Below, in pieces: positions 15,001 through 20,552 of a stretch of 64,000 nucleotides of DNA. The stretch lies in assembly GCF_001027925.1 (NCBI RefSeq), contig NZ_LECT01000015.1, forward strand, positions 62,001 through 126,000, given 5' to 3'. Numbering within the stretch: position 1 is the stretch's first letter; every line of letters starts with the position of its first letter. A model generated the notes under the pieces. That model was given only the letters and a program-made list of their open reading frames with translations. It searched no databases and was not told where the DNA came from. This DNA comes from Rhodopirellula islandica. GTDB lineage: Bacteria > Planctomycetota > Planctomycetia > Pirellulales > Pirellulaceae. Both the position numbers and the translations under genes were made by a program.

Positions 15001-18000
15001 GCAAACGCAGCGGTTGATCCCCCTCCGCTTGATCGCGAACGACCAGTCGGTCACCAAGCAATTGCGCCGTCAACTGGGGCTGATCGCCATCAACGATCGA
15101 GATCATCTCAGCGAGTTCGTCCAGGGTGGTGGTCGTTGTCAGACCGGACAGGGTGATCGTGTGCTCGGCCCCCGTCGAGAGCGTGACGATCAACACGTGG
15201 TCATATTCGGTGGGGTCAGACCAACCGTTCCGCTGCGTGATCAACGACACCGGGGTTTGTCCGTTGATGGGCGGTTCCGCATCACTCGAAATGGCAGGCA
15301 GAATTCGGTCTCCAGTGACCCACCCGTCTCCGTCGGCGTCACGTCCAAGCGGGATGAACTGCGCTGGCCAACGACTGCCCGTTGAACCGGTTTCAAAACC
15401 GATCTCAAAAACGGCGTCCGCAGACGACGACGTTGTCAAGTCACGCAATTGAATCGCATCGTTTTCAAACCAGGCTTCCAGAATCCGTTGCCCATCTCGA
15501 CGAAGGGTCAACTCGTTCAGCGCATCCAAGAGCGTTGTGTCGGGCAAGTTGCCGAACGCCACTTGGTGGGTGGTCCCGTCGCGAAGCGTGATCTGCAGCG
15601 GTGCTGCATCGGGTTGATAGCGAGCCGCTGCACGCTGGGAATTCGAATAGATTTCGTCGACATCCTGCATCAGCAAGGCGTCATAGCTCGTGACGGTTAC
15701 CAGTCCAGTCGGTGAGAAGGTCTCCAGTGAAACATCCCCCGCAAGACGCCGAACCACGGTATCGGCAACGGGATTCCCGATGATACGGTCGTCGTCTGGG
15801 CTGGTGATACGGTCGGCAAACATGTGACGAAAGAGGGAGGTCGCTGAGCTCAAGGCGAGCGAGGCTGAGCCTTGGGTGTGATCAAGGATCTGCCAACGAC
15901 CGTCACGGACAATCAGTTCTGCAACTGTTTCACCGAACTCGTTGACCGAACGGAGCGAAGCGATTGCCTCGTCGATCGTGTAGCGATCGATGTCTCCCGG
16001 CAAGCTCAATCGGATCAAATCTCCGTTCCGCACCCGAAACGAAATCGACTGGTCGGTGATTGTTTGATTTTGAAGGCCCAGCCGATCAGCGATCACCAGC
16101 ATCGATGTCCAACCCGGTACATCGACATCAACGTCGACGTACACTGCAGGCGGCTGAGAGCCGATGTCGTCCTGCGTGGCCGAGTGCAGAGAGCGGCCCG
16201 AGATGAATCCGTTTTGATCCACATCGATGACCGCCCCGTCTCCCAGAAGCCAAGCAAAGACACCTCCGCCAACGGTCGTGTCCGTGATGCGAAATCCAGT
16301 TCCACCGGCCTCGAACGTCTTGTCATGGATGAGCACTCGATCATCACGGATTGGCAGTGCTGCAAATGACTTGACGTCTTCATCGATCTCACCAACGCTC
16401 AAAGTCCCCAGCACGTCCGCAAGGCTGGTGGACGCATCAATGACCTCCGTGGAAACGTTGAATGATTCGCCGCTGGAAAGCTGAACAGTCGCTGTTGACA
16501 CAGAACCTGCCCAGACCGGTGAGGACTCGGTTGACGCGAGTGACAGAATCGAAGCGTTCAGATCAAACGGTGAGTCGGGGCTGGTGGGCAGAGCAGAGCG
16601 GATGTCTCCGATCGTCAGTTGGTTGGCCCCCGCGGCCGCGGTCGCCGGTCGCACAAATTCACGAATCAGTTCCGACCCGTTGCCACGCCATTCGAGCTTG
16701 AAATCGTTGCCAGGTTGAGGGTCGGTCAAGTCAGTGATCACCAACTGGTTGTTCTCAAAATGGGCGTGCGACTTCCATTCTCCATCGTCAAAAATTCGCA
16801 AGCTGGCTGAAAGCTGTTGAATCGACATTTCGCTGATCGGTCCGAGATCGATTCGGTGTGTCGACCCATCGCTCAGCGATAAAGTCAGGTCTCGAGAATC
16901 TTCCTCCAGCCCCTCGATATCAACAGAGAAAAAGTCGGCCAACTCCTGATCAGAATCAAACAATCCGTGCGTCAGGTTAAGCGGCACACTGGTGGGAATG
17001 CCAAAGCTGGGATTCGCAGGTTCAAAGATTTTTTCCCAGACCCCATCCGTCGACGTGACCTCGGTCGTCGCGATGGTGGGTTTGTTGTACCCGAGGTCTT
17101 GCATGAACCCGACCGACAAAGCCGTGACGCCAATCGGCGCGACAAGATACTCCCCGATTTCGTGGGTCATCGTTTCGCCGTATCTCGCGAACGTTGACGT
17201 GTCCACATGAGACGTGCTGGAACCCGGGTTGTATTGATCGGGCGCAAAAATCCTGACGGGGCCTGCGGCGATGGGATTCGCATCGCTTGCATTCGGCCCA
17301 GCAAAGAACAGATCTTCGCTGATCAGACTGGCCGCACGTTCTGCTTGCCCCAACGACTGAATAGGAGTCCCGTCGCCACGGACGAGGAAAGAGTCAAAAA
17401 TAGAATGCCACCCCGTGGCATAGTAGCCGCCCTCTTTGACAATGTTGCTCGCGAATCCAAGTCCATGAAGAATCTCGTGCGTCGCAACTTTGAAAAGCCC
17501 GTATCGCCCAAGGTCGGATGGACCCGAAACGTCATGATCCCAGTTGATGTCCGAGAGGAACGTCGCGTTGACCACCGGTCCCGACTGCAACTCTCCATCG
17601 ATCATGACGGGTCCCCCGTTGAGGTAGTTGGCCAAGTTTGCAAAGTAGGTGGTGTTGTTGAGCCCATTGTTGAACGTCTGTCCAACCGCAAAAGCGGTCG
17701 GGCCAGCGGACGCCAACGGATTGGAACCGGCCGGATCGGGGTCTCGGTAGCCCACACTGATGGTGAAGGTGTCGTAACCTGGCACCGACGCGAAAACCGA
17801 TTCCATGTGATCGGCGGCGGCTTCGACTACAAATCGCCTGGCTTCACCGAGCGTCGTCGCCCAAGGCACGTCGGCATCGCGAATCGGCGTTGAATCGAAG
17901 AAGCCAAAGTCCGAATCCTCGGAATCGCGATACTCGATTTCGATTTCGACTCGGTCCGCCCCGACGGTATGATCGACCACGACAAAACGGTTGTTCAAAT

Positions 18001-19948
18001 CCTCATAGGGCATTCCCACCAGAACCGTGGGTTCGTACTCCAAGGTCATCAGGACTTCGCCGTTGTTGTCGTCGACGACCGTTCCTCGCTCCAGCCACTC
18101 ACCGATGGTCACCCATGGGTCGATCGTTCCCATGTTAGCGCTGACGATTCTTCCGTCGTGCAGGGTGACGTTCAACATTTGTTCTTCGTTGGCCAGATGC
18201 GTTAATCCAAGCCGATCCAGGATGGTGATCATGGGTGTCCACAATGGAGCGTCCCGGACGAAGTCACCAGTCGGATCAAACCGCTCTGAAATGACATCGA
18301 TGATCTCTCGCGTTTCGGATTTCAGTCCGATTTGAATCTCGAAATCCAACGACAAGTCCCGCGAGATCGTCAGTCGGTTGTCCGTCCCGCTGACACCTGG
18401 TGTCATGCTGATCGATGCAATCGGTGAGTCCTCGCTCCCGGCCAGCACATCGATGTTGGCTTGCCGGACCAGGTCCTCGGGATTCCACGCCAACGCGACG
18501 TCGATCGTGATCGTTTGGTTTTCTGCGTCGTAGGTGATGAAGTCGCCCACGCCGCCCGACAAAGAGGGGATCAACTCCTGCAACTCTTGAATCGAGCCAA
18601 AGGCCGGCAACCCATCCCCCGTTTTCAGGAATTGCAACACGCCGCCCGCGTAGGCGTCGGCAAATCCGGCAACCTCGCTCAACGAAACGTCGTCGCCCAA
18701 GGGCAGCGGGTAGTTCAGCACATCCCCCGCTTCCCAGGCGCCAAACACGGTCCCCAGCTCTTCCAATGTCGATAGAATCGAAGTCGCATCGATCGATCCG
18801 AAGCCGGTGATTGCGCCGGCGTCGTAATCCGCTCCACGAGGAACTTCCAATTCCAATTCCGGCAGATCGGAGTCAAACGGATTCGTGTCCCGCAACGTGA
18901 ACACAGGCAGGAATCCCCCGGTATCAAAACCAGCCATTTCAAAATCAAATGGCAGACGCACTTCGATGCCACTGCCAATGACCTGTGTGTTCAATCCACT
19001 GAATTCATCCGAGAGCGAAAACCCGCGGAGGTCATCGAGTGAAATCTCGCCCCCAAACAAATCGCTGGTCCCCAGCCGCAATCCAAGGTCGGCGCGGATG
19101 CTGCCTCCCGTCACGCCGCCGGACAAGAAACCCGACTGCGCCGCAAAGTCGATCGGGATGTTGGCTTCATCAGCAATACGAAGCACAACGTCGGGAATCT
19201 TGATCGACACCTCTTCGACGGCGTTGCGGACCACTTCAAATGAAAAGTCCTCCAACGACAGATTGAATGGCAGGGCGGTGGCCAATGCGTCACTGTCGAC
19301 CGCATCCAACAGACTGTCGGCGCGAGACAGGATGGGTTCCAACAACGCCGCGATCGTGCTTTCGATTTGCTCCTGCAGATCGAAGTTCAGCTTCACCCCC
19401 TGTTGCCCGGCCGTCAGCCCCGACACCGACTCCAGAAAATCAAATTGGTTGACCAACTGGGTTGCGGTGGCGGTCGGGTGACTCTCCAGAAACGTTCTCA
19501 GTGGCTCTGCAATGTTGGTCTCGAAACGATCCGCGAGTGAAAACAACGACTGCACGGTGGAAGTGTCGATCAACGTGCTGCCCGCGATGCTCTCAGGCAC
19601 CAGCGATCCCAAGTAGGGAATCTCAGCCGCCAGGGCAGGCGCCGAGTTGATTGCCGCAACGACTCGAGAGATCTCGTCGACGGCCTGACGCAACCCCATG
19701 GCAAATGAGTCCACCGTGTCGCTCCCGTACTGGACCGCCGCATCAATGGTCTCCGCCGCCTCGCCAAGCGGGCTTTCCCCCTCCGCCGAGACCTGAGCAA
19801 ACAACGCCCGCGGACCGATCGCCTCCAGGCCGAAATCGCCGGCCAGCATCCGACGTTGCTCCAATTTTTCGGTCAGCAACCGACGCCTTTTCAGGGCATC
19901 GCGGTGGTGTTGGCGTGAGCAGGAAGACGTTGATTTGGAACGGATCAT
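1..19948 (-). CDS. Giant multidomain secreted/surface protein (RTX, FG-GAP, LRR, HExxH), 3' end outside window
   Basis: A single frame is open from the ATG at 19948 to the left edge: at least 6,649 codons with no stop, checked by reading through most of its length. The N terminus carries LEQRRMLAGD (residues 29-38), a leader motif common on large exported planctomycete proteins. Residues 824-832 read HEILHGLGF, a zinc-protease-like HExxH. Residues about 950-2000 hold repeated modules resembling flagellar hook-IN motifs (weak call). A long region without recognised domains follows, with DxDxDG calcium-type loops. RTX repeats lie at about 3207-4795 with a PPC-like insert near 4375-4520, then FG-GAP-like repeats (about 5075-5595), ELWxxDGT-like repeats (about 5745-6085), a short RTX block and leucine-rich repeats (about 6450-6580). 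Likely an extracellular adhesin or matrix protein; no secretion genes are adjacent. No convincing ribosome site precedes the ATG. Function is inferred from architecture only. Confidence 0.93.
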   Translation of the reverse strand, partial: MIRSKSTSSCSRQHHRDALKRRRLLTEKLEQRRMLAGDFGLEAIGPRALFAQVSAEGESPLGEAAETIDAAVQYGSDTVDSFAMGLRQAVDEISRVVAAINSAPALAAEIPYLGSLVPESIAGSTLIDTSTVQSLFSLADRFETNIAEPLRTFLESHPTATATQLVNQFDFLESVSGLTAGQQGVKLNFDLQEQIESTIAALLEPILSRADSLLDAVDSDALATALPFNLSLEDFSFEVVRNAVEEVSIKIPDVVLRIADEANIPIDFAAQSGFLSGGVTGGSIRADLGLRLGTSDLFGGEISLDDLRGFSLSDEFSGLNTQVIGSGIEVRLPFDFEMAGFDTGGFLPVFTLRDTNPFDSDLPELELEVPRGADYDAGAITGFGSIDATSILSTLEELGTVFGAWEAGDVLNYPLPLGDDVSLSEVAGFADAYAGGVLQFLKTGDGLPAFGSIQELQELIPSLSGGVGDFITYDAENQTITIDVALAWNPEDLVRQANIDVLAGSEDSPIASISMTPGVSGTDNRLTISRDLSLDFEIQIGLKSETREIIDVISERFDPTGDFVRDAPLWTPMITILDRLGLTHLANEEQMLNVTLHDGRIVSANMGTIDPWVTIGEWLERGTVVDDNNGEVLMTLEYEPTVLVGMPYEDLNNRFVVVDHTVGADRVEIEIEYRDSEDSDFGFFDSTPIRDADVPWATTLGEARRFVVEAAADHMESVFASVPGYDTFTISVGYRDPDPAGSNPLASAGPTAFAVGQTFNNGLNNTTYFANLANYLNGGPVMIDGELQSGPVVNATFLSDINWDHDVSGPSDLGRYGLFKVATHEILHGLGFASNIVKEGGYYATGWHSIFDSFLVRGDGTPIQSLGQAERAASLISEDLFFAGPNASDANPIAAGPVRIFAPDQYNPGSSTSHVDTSTFARYGETMTHEIGEYLVAPIGVTALSVGFMQDLGYNKPTIATTEVTSTDGVWEKIFEPANPSFGIPTSVPLNLTHGLFDSDQELADFFSVDIEGLEEDSRDLTLSLSDGSTHRIDLGPISEMSIQQLSASLRIFDDGEWKSHAHFENNQLVITDLTDPQPGNDFKLEWRGNGSELIREFVRPATAAAGANQLTIGDIRSALPTSPDSPFDLNASILSLASTESSPVWAGSVSTATVQLSSGESFNVSTEVIDASTSLADVLGTLSVGEIDEDVKSFAALPIRDDRVLIHDKTFEAGGTGFRITDTTVGGGVFAWLLGDGAVIDVDQNGFISGRSLHSATQDDIGSQPPAVYVDVDVDVPGWTSMLVIADRLGLQNQTITDQSISFRVRNGDLIRLSLPGDIDRYTIDEAIASLRSVNEFGETVAELIVRDGRWQILDHTQGSASLALSSATSLFRHMFADRITSPDDDRIIGNPVADTVVRRLAGDVSLETFSPTGLVTVTSYDALLMQDVDEIYSNSQRAAARYQPDAAPLQITLRDGTTHQVAFGNLPDTTLLDALNELTLRRDGQRILEAWFENDAIQLRDLTTSSSADAVFEIGFETGSTGSRWPAQFIPLGRDADGDGWVTGDRILPAISSDAEPPINGQTPVSLITQRNGWSDPTEYDHVLIVTLSTGAEHTITLSGLTTTTTLDELAEMISIVDGDQPQLTAQLLGDRLVVRDQAEGDQPLRLQSSVSGFGFLLSEMGLVDIEPSIIRESIEVPREIKSGSLAKSNRQTNLQLGQVFGFDHPLLNGDTTEITFQSGDASNPIVLAPVTIGPLDANDEFETLLTALTVQENRLNPVSAQWVNGRIEITHGGSPTDQVPTSIDFGTGGLATALAELFPDSVDDDGDGRFISQLLTPPLRTSVVDPSTTLAAYLGTQALAEKTAAGSTVPVTLSLRDGTTENLLLRHDPEMTLRRYAEQFRVMRDGIVVVEASLQRTDSGVGRGLYRFVIVDRTTEPTGAPFSVTLDHSGGHAMSTLPIELGVIGVDANGLGRLVGASLRSTSETTRGLDVRVTRPPTLHASFAATASNIQASAAIGQLLSAEVRNGYGSFSGSLDLTVPVPAGQDFLTLQDLGNAIIHPFTSLDLDLDADLAIGGELIVDVAGLNTQPTDPNEIPRIDLVWDNILTADPRVRLQPENFSLTSENLDNLLDFSDVSVQDIIQLIGKVVEFVENVSGEDLMDKPLPLIGASLSEILNVAEDVANLIEQLQDSPGGLLNALEAEIVQMLGLEDHQFDLRLEPENRVIRIDLDLEYDVTTTRALNIDLSEIEGFETLDNFVDFEGSGVVGVEAGAALRAHLGLDVNALQGADFDDAVRVYDTSGVFAEARLYADDLNFSTSILSLDAAIIGGRVAFDRDGLNFDGGPDSTEPVGISIEAGNWPGGFKTLPNLSPSDFERHLNVAQGAALGVDLPTSILGADSQLQLQWTDLNSFVFPTQLVDTPITNQTGNALSIPDITDAISGLSLGDGIAALAAGLQGLFESIDGYLGDEILGIPVPLIGEAIADAVDFVDTFVGPMADAFNQGFDDNPQIGQQVADAIFLVLGPGVSGNGLNIIRDRNGDGSVTVADIGLPTFDGNDRRLGFDLSLGVASASRPLPIDLDLGGSVLGLDVEGDVSLEAGFVFNVGIGIDLDAGPFVTFGDGNDLAVDFYAGIDRLVAQGRLGPLDVGLTALHADDLTPDQLAASRIDPLDSSTEAINAVRGSFGINFPADTYTLANIADAFAGITVATEFVGSLHANVNTGLNTSTEGLPRITADLHVQFGAVSGGNVADVISSITSPSFSITDAGLDLGSFVADVIAPILGPVQDFLEPLQPTIDKLTQPIPVLSDIIGPTTFVDLIGAFGSGGETVAEFVNAIISVNDAIVGLPLSADGLILPLGNFSVSTNANGDAVVTEDASSPGVNFDDYLAQAEQATNESAEYLRNLPRQTTNISSGGSTTTQPGKFRFPIFEDPASAIGLLFGNDVDLVKFQAPTLEAEFGFNIGVPVFPGFQITFGGQFNAIIDFAFGYDTQGIRKFAETGQGVDLLDGFYLDDYRQVGIDENEDPIYADRPEMTFRFAVTAGGEINLAVAKAGVEAELGAALLLDLNDPDLDGKVRLSELNENIQLGNAPALGPLWIFDASGQLDVALTAYAKAFGIRVQARLGPKVLVNYEFPRPEPANPILGRLTDDGTLIVHVGPESSERQDGDLSDGDDVIFVSTNEDNGKTVITGFGTDQEFSGVTRVWIDAGEGDDEIFIEENFVLPVTVHGGYGDDDITGGAGPLTAYGGQGDDTIFGGAGNDLLIGEGTGMPDWRTITPPGQSAVTFYYSDNDLIDGGAGNDTIFGSQGNDQLQGNAGNDRIHGEDGDDYLGGNAGNDILFGGDGDDILSGDAGNDILHGESEDGTGIGRDFLQGGEGDDVLRGGAENDELFGGAGSDDLFGGDGDDLLVGAVTTRDNPDFATLQPVADVGAHTFDGGAGNDVIHGTAGIDVVTDISGITRVFTYESNDRVTTGDQSDQIWTGSGDDVVDAGNGANVIFTGSGFDIVDAGDGNDLIDLRPPAKVSSASQRSGSQVTDRGGDNRILGDAGDDIIDVLGSGSNYINVGDGNNLVTTLGGGDDTILTGAGDDIVDAGDGNNEVSVGVGNDRVTTGRGNDNVYLGSGDDWASTGDGDDVVIAGDGNDFVDAGSGSDLVRGGDGDDEIVGGIGSDTLRGDAGVDVIWGGLRIYQRSALLVSLVTPNDYVASDSAIEFPPLVPAITVGGPLEGSLADGDDWIIGGDGRDFLFGGGGRDRIESGGGDGYIDGGRGADVLIGSPGSDVIRGGDGDDRIEAGAGIDFSYGDGGDDFVLGGAGIDVLGVHETYGQRAYGGDGNDVLWAYAPTKLMHEVSLRGEYLDGGQGRDELLGNLRQDTLIGGGGDDRLLGDALAGSNYARNDDFRTFGGDDLLVGGFGDDLLQGGGGNDVLFGGANVDELEGHDGDDRLYGGHGIDFLRLDVAVEYGDDLDVMDGGFADTPDESPFGLDNSTDIIVINGSDQDDVITIAGNGDQAIVNYQIGDQPLRQIDIRIQDSDGNTLVEQYQINGLGGNDTIGFEASFDTSDLAARSRDWVGVFQGGSGDDTLTGSAGRDRLDGGPGSDEVFGLGGDDRLWGDSGNGMSIDEDHLYAGGGNDDLIGGLGVNYLFAWSSDPTGDGTHLSGPDYGVFDENGTREDTGLNRMLGRDQDDFLFAGTGLDFMYGGAGDDTLHDVDGQPLENFGVPAGDEWLEYARNNDSVWYYGGTERDDIISVDFVTEPGLLGNHHLITRLTENNGFFSFDAQVRLDFAATNPDGSLVWDPSDLVHSVEEIRNAVDDDARRLAARTLELSGDLLPPEGDFTAIIVNAGGGDDQVFVGPTVQKTVWTAAGEGDDIVEYSAGTAILVDIADADPRNDVFGGVDDFSQAYELSDSEAGDPSRLGETAYFTNLTLDSPTDVDWFTFVSDGMTPAEQLRIVVDSLSAEDHIEVELYEHVEDEGINELALLGTLETQVATLDPTRPSRTSLTRNTASYPVGQRVYIRVRSGNGSPTSYNLGIDLGGDTALGVARIQLGSQSDTFLRRDVIVGGPGDDILRGGPSEDWVIGGDGDDIITGGVDGAASDILIGGDGNDVFQIIPSEVGELELTLADELEGGEGYDRVLFLGGDIDEQGRPVPDFVTLRYQPLLNTWEMAAKVWDTANQRFETVGNEFVIHSASYRARQIEATEFDTRSGADQVRLDEASYSILGDDVVNVSGFQFDLLDGSNDERQTYGISPGDRQVGGAVANFILRGGAGNDLLIGSPYGDVILGGGGLDQIIGGGGNDNLQGDAGNDLIVGDMIASPEFVWDRLEVVAGQDQFNDAPAFATPVQFENNSLQNLTLHDGDGGDWYVIPASAASDPLTANELIVDFDEFEMQGVWSDINRATGRGGPEVIPALVDLETGNYTPTAGQPDVFLIGINNPVGQMIVARSAPRLDLIGPGNTVTARFLLDISGQPTLTVGVDVSSGQAGGSIAADLNAELQNLGLGSDVRAHYHTTRARLVLVSLKDRPMTVRSADIFSFAYLGFEDGQVPQQLPYGLGGYQISVVDNEILTQPTSGPSLPSQRLEYQTADRSALQLAPSQAVGLNDAAFAVETAAKIEGGRRDEMIGEVISLGDINADGRNDFVIPGATRAYVFLGHVDPNFLFGDQSDIRDAADYILNYPQTGSVEWLNGPVDVDGDGFDDLTYAVTRFTDLARTEGTTSVNMISGSNLTQNSSQLFAIPMGGFEYQDLDHQFDLFGKQLASLDRTLDVPIQAAWIRFNQDEFADLAVFSQEPSIRHGITSVNYGGVLDGKKIHEQVINNTTGNKDYLILIGSGIEDATTVAESHFDNPASVTHTGSSPEAFFDFGDVDGDGLDDVVTTVPRGWEYSTNGNNDPEVVISRTYLHKGGSFGFGYQLTSPILQLAADTAGLRDPNHPELGNQGALNAELPVVVSDLNNDGFADVIAISDLADPGDGSGALLIYTGQELTGDNNFAAREAAVTFAPLPGSRRTLLDARVAIGDFDGNGEQDLGFSVSGSSLAGTHIFYDAIDGGSLRSIDSNVERLTSVTSISAPTGSNNFGLAGGNAIDLNGDRIDDLILADPPATTSAGDLGGGILYVVPGSQRRVPLPDESLVVSLSNDSIRGIGDVARDSQGLLQVDSTLASDIETDWYRFRTVGDGNVGDSIRLTPDILGTDSATQGASGIIRGSDAFDNVPSVVIDSGQSGVYEIDLSRLLARFDDPASIDIAELRLRGSATATTVDSSLPLSYPEELTAVPAGNGFGDRVFFVAAKDDEDSELFVTDGTAAGTRLAYETIPGPESANPSYLTPIGDRLVFATSVYELLQESSTVNFFVTDGTETKPVGNPDQLNLQPYSDLIELDGDLYFNAIEQRTYSAVLAVIRFESDGSTELSVIERSGQLPFAATSNALFLKDGGELSVLKAGQTSPTTLSDQFGRIPDGHFSTTSSGELIFAASDKSSGRFGVYVTDGSRIDPLHESSDDSIDLAYGFQTTDSGVYFLIQSTVYFYDGSSVEAISQIDVPMATKGNAMFRTFTDGSNLVTVGNNGESELRLTTIDQDGNRVAESSVKSDRYVFLTDAIMDGDELLLGTQSQEQAFGEVKVSLSTFHVTNSTVKQVREFVETPQTSGVFEQMTVSGGVVVMEGYRTDNVFGGRLWAADVPDKSASPIEVNLNGGGPATATVKIQIAGGRNDLVITGDELAEDVVIQRTLTVHDTSALQIVDLTSDIERFRYLFEQGYRSLVVQLSFTDGEAAFEPMNSSSDTGLFLGDTGLGVSGQLIDSTGRMIAEDFQHLDLRNLLAGEYLIGVSRIADSIATRTSYQLEIDSPRLGDAHDLPADDLLHGGDGDDVVIGGHGKDRIHGDSGDDTLVGELFELRDAVSNDAIASPLPEERFSDSRSPLQRRDPRIVIGISAVDLGPGEVSLSEPALAAAIAEQLGTQVISLPGGDQAFATTVHASDLGSITQMDLSNLGLKSLEGLEYLVGLIFLDLSGNELEVDAIEDLAPGDFGATGVTRLAYLNLDRNHIQSVSPLSQLLSLRALSIADQSEGALSDLSPLEDLTELVYLNVSGNKVADLDAIRSLSQLRILDVSGQTLGTNNVAAIDVGTLTTMAGTDASIANATGPWQVVNDPAANGGTYLVLDTTSLNGNERVDLSVDG
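205..605 (-). repeat. Leucine-rich repeats near the C-terminal part of the giant gene
   Basis: Successive units show the LxxLxLxxN pattern: LEYLVGLIFLDLSGNEL, VTRLAYLNLDRNHI, LSQLLSLRALSIADQS, LEDLTELVYLNVSGNKV and IRSLSQLRILDVSG. This is a bacterial LRR domain of the internalin/SDS22-like type, usually a protein-binding surface. The protein continues beyond the window. Confidence 0.88.
850..990 (-). repeat. Short second RTX block inside the giant gene
   Basis: The minus-strand protein reads LLHGGDGDDVVIGG followed by HGKDRIHGDSGDDTLVG, a few RTX nonapeptides well separated from the main block. It sits between the ELWxxDGT-like region and the leucine-rich repeats. Confidence 0.85.
1700..2720 (-). 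repeat. ELWxxDGT-like repeats inside the giant gene
   Basis: Three spaced units end in a VTDGT-type motif: SELFVTDGTAAGTRL, NFFVTDGTETKPV and FGVYVTDGSRIDPL. They resemble the ELWxxDGT repeats of large exported bacterial proteins, where they probably form propeller-like blades. The units here are divergent. Confidence 0.72.
3165..4730 (-). repeat. FG-GAP/VCBS-like repeats (beta-propeller) inside the giant gene
   Basis: The minus-strand protein has recurring calcium-loop units typical of FG-GAP/integrin-alpha-like blades: LGDINADGRNDFVI, DVDGDGFDDLTYA, FGDVDGDGLDDVVTT, DLNNDGFADVIAIS, IGDFDGNGEQDLGFS and DLNGDRIDDLILADP. About six to seven such loops fit one beta-propeller. In known proteins these domains mediate cell-surface or ligand contacts. 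Confidence 0.88.
5565..10330 (-). repeat. RTX / hemolysin-type calcium-binding repeat region inside the giant gene
   Basis: On the minus strand this stretch codes for many copies of the nonapeptide GGxGxDxUx, for example GGDGDDILSGDAGNDILHG near 9900-9970. In this family each pair of nonapeptides forms a calcium-binding parallel beta-roll. The repeats are densest between 7380 and 10330. They are interrupted by other segments, including a PPC-like beta domain near 6400-6830. At DNA level the repeats are degenerate, so this is protein repetition rather than a satellite. Confidence 0.93.
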
Positions 19949-20196
19949 GGTCGGCCGCGATGAAGAGAATGGGGCAAGCACTGCCACTCATCCTACCCCC
20001 TCGGGTGCCCACCGTGCCCCCTTTACTTAAAATGATTGGAGGTGTCGCGGGCCACGAGAACCTTTTGACCAGCAAATCGGCACACTGCTATCGCACCCTC
20101 GTGAAAATCTCTGCCCCAGACAAACAACCGATCGAAAGGCTGAATCCGACCTGAAACAGCGATCGTGATTGCCCTGGATCCCACCCCCGTCCGGCT

Positions 20197-20224
20197 TTGA
20201 CATTCACACGCCTCCGGCTAGAAT
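20197..20224 (+). promoter_or_regulatory. Candidate sigma-70 promoter upstream of tat genes
   Basis: TTGACA at 20197-20202 and TAGAAT at 20219-20224 are separated by 16 bases. The -35 box is perfect and the -10 box is close to consensus. Expected transcription start is near 20231, about 320 bases before the first tat start codon, implying a long leader or a separate short transcript. Confidence 0.5.
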
Positions 20225-20227
20225 GGG

Positions 20228-20256
20228 GCAACGGACTTGGAAACGACGTCCGTTGC
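20228..20256 (+). promoter_or_regulatory. Hairpin at the start of the presumed tat leader
   Basis: GCAACGGAC (20228-20236) pairs perfectly with GTCCGTTGC (20248-20256) across an 11-base loop. It begins at the predicted transcription start of the promoter at 20197-20224. No T-run follows, so it is not an obvious terminator; a 5' stabilising stem or regulatory element is possible. Confidence 0.45.
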
Positions 20257-20552
20257 TTCGGTCCGGAGGTATTCGAACGGGCTCAGCGATTCAATCGCGT
20301 GCATTGCACGTTTTTTGCTGACACACCCGCGAATGACCGACCCGCTTTCGCCGACGCCGAATGATCGTTTCATTGCATTCGATGGCTGTCACCCCACCCA
20401 GTGGTGGTGAGATTGCATTCGTATGACTGGATATCGCTTGGGTGTTCGGTTTGGCGGAGCAGCATCAGCACAGAATGTCGTGAGATGGTCGGCCCCGATG
20501 CATGTCGCGTTGGCATGCATTGCACACCACATTGTTTAGCGGGATAGATGGA

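Larger units (their letters stand above)
19949..20552. other. Intergenic region between the giant gene and the tat genes
   Basis: About 600 bases with no convincing gene. It is the divergent control region for the giant gene (minus) and the tat pair (plus). A sigma-70-like promoter (20197-20224) and a hairpin just downstream (20228-20256) are the only clear signals. The remaining 290 bases before tatA could be an untranslated leader or hold a small RNA; nothing in the sequence decides this. Confidence 0.6.

Noticed and set aside
224-19481. Many plus-strand open frames of 60-340 codons
   Set aside because: They lie opposite the single long minus-strand frame, have no coherent domains, and mirror its repeat structure. 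They are codon-bias shadows.
19743-20075. 110-codon minus-strand frame overlapping the giant gene's start
   Set aside because: Different frame from the giant gene, no domain, and the LEQRRMLAGD leader lies in the other frame.
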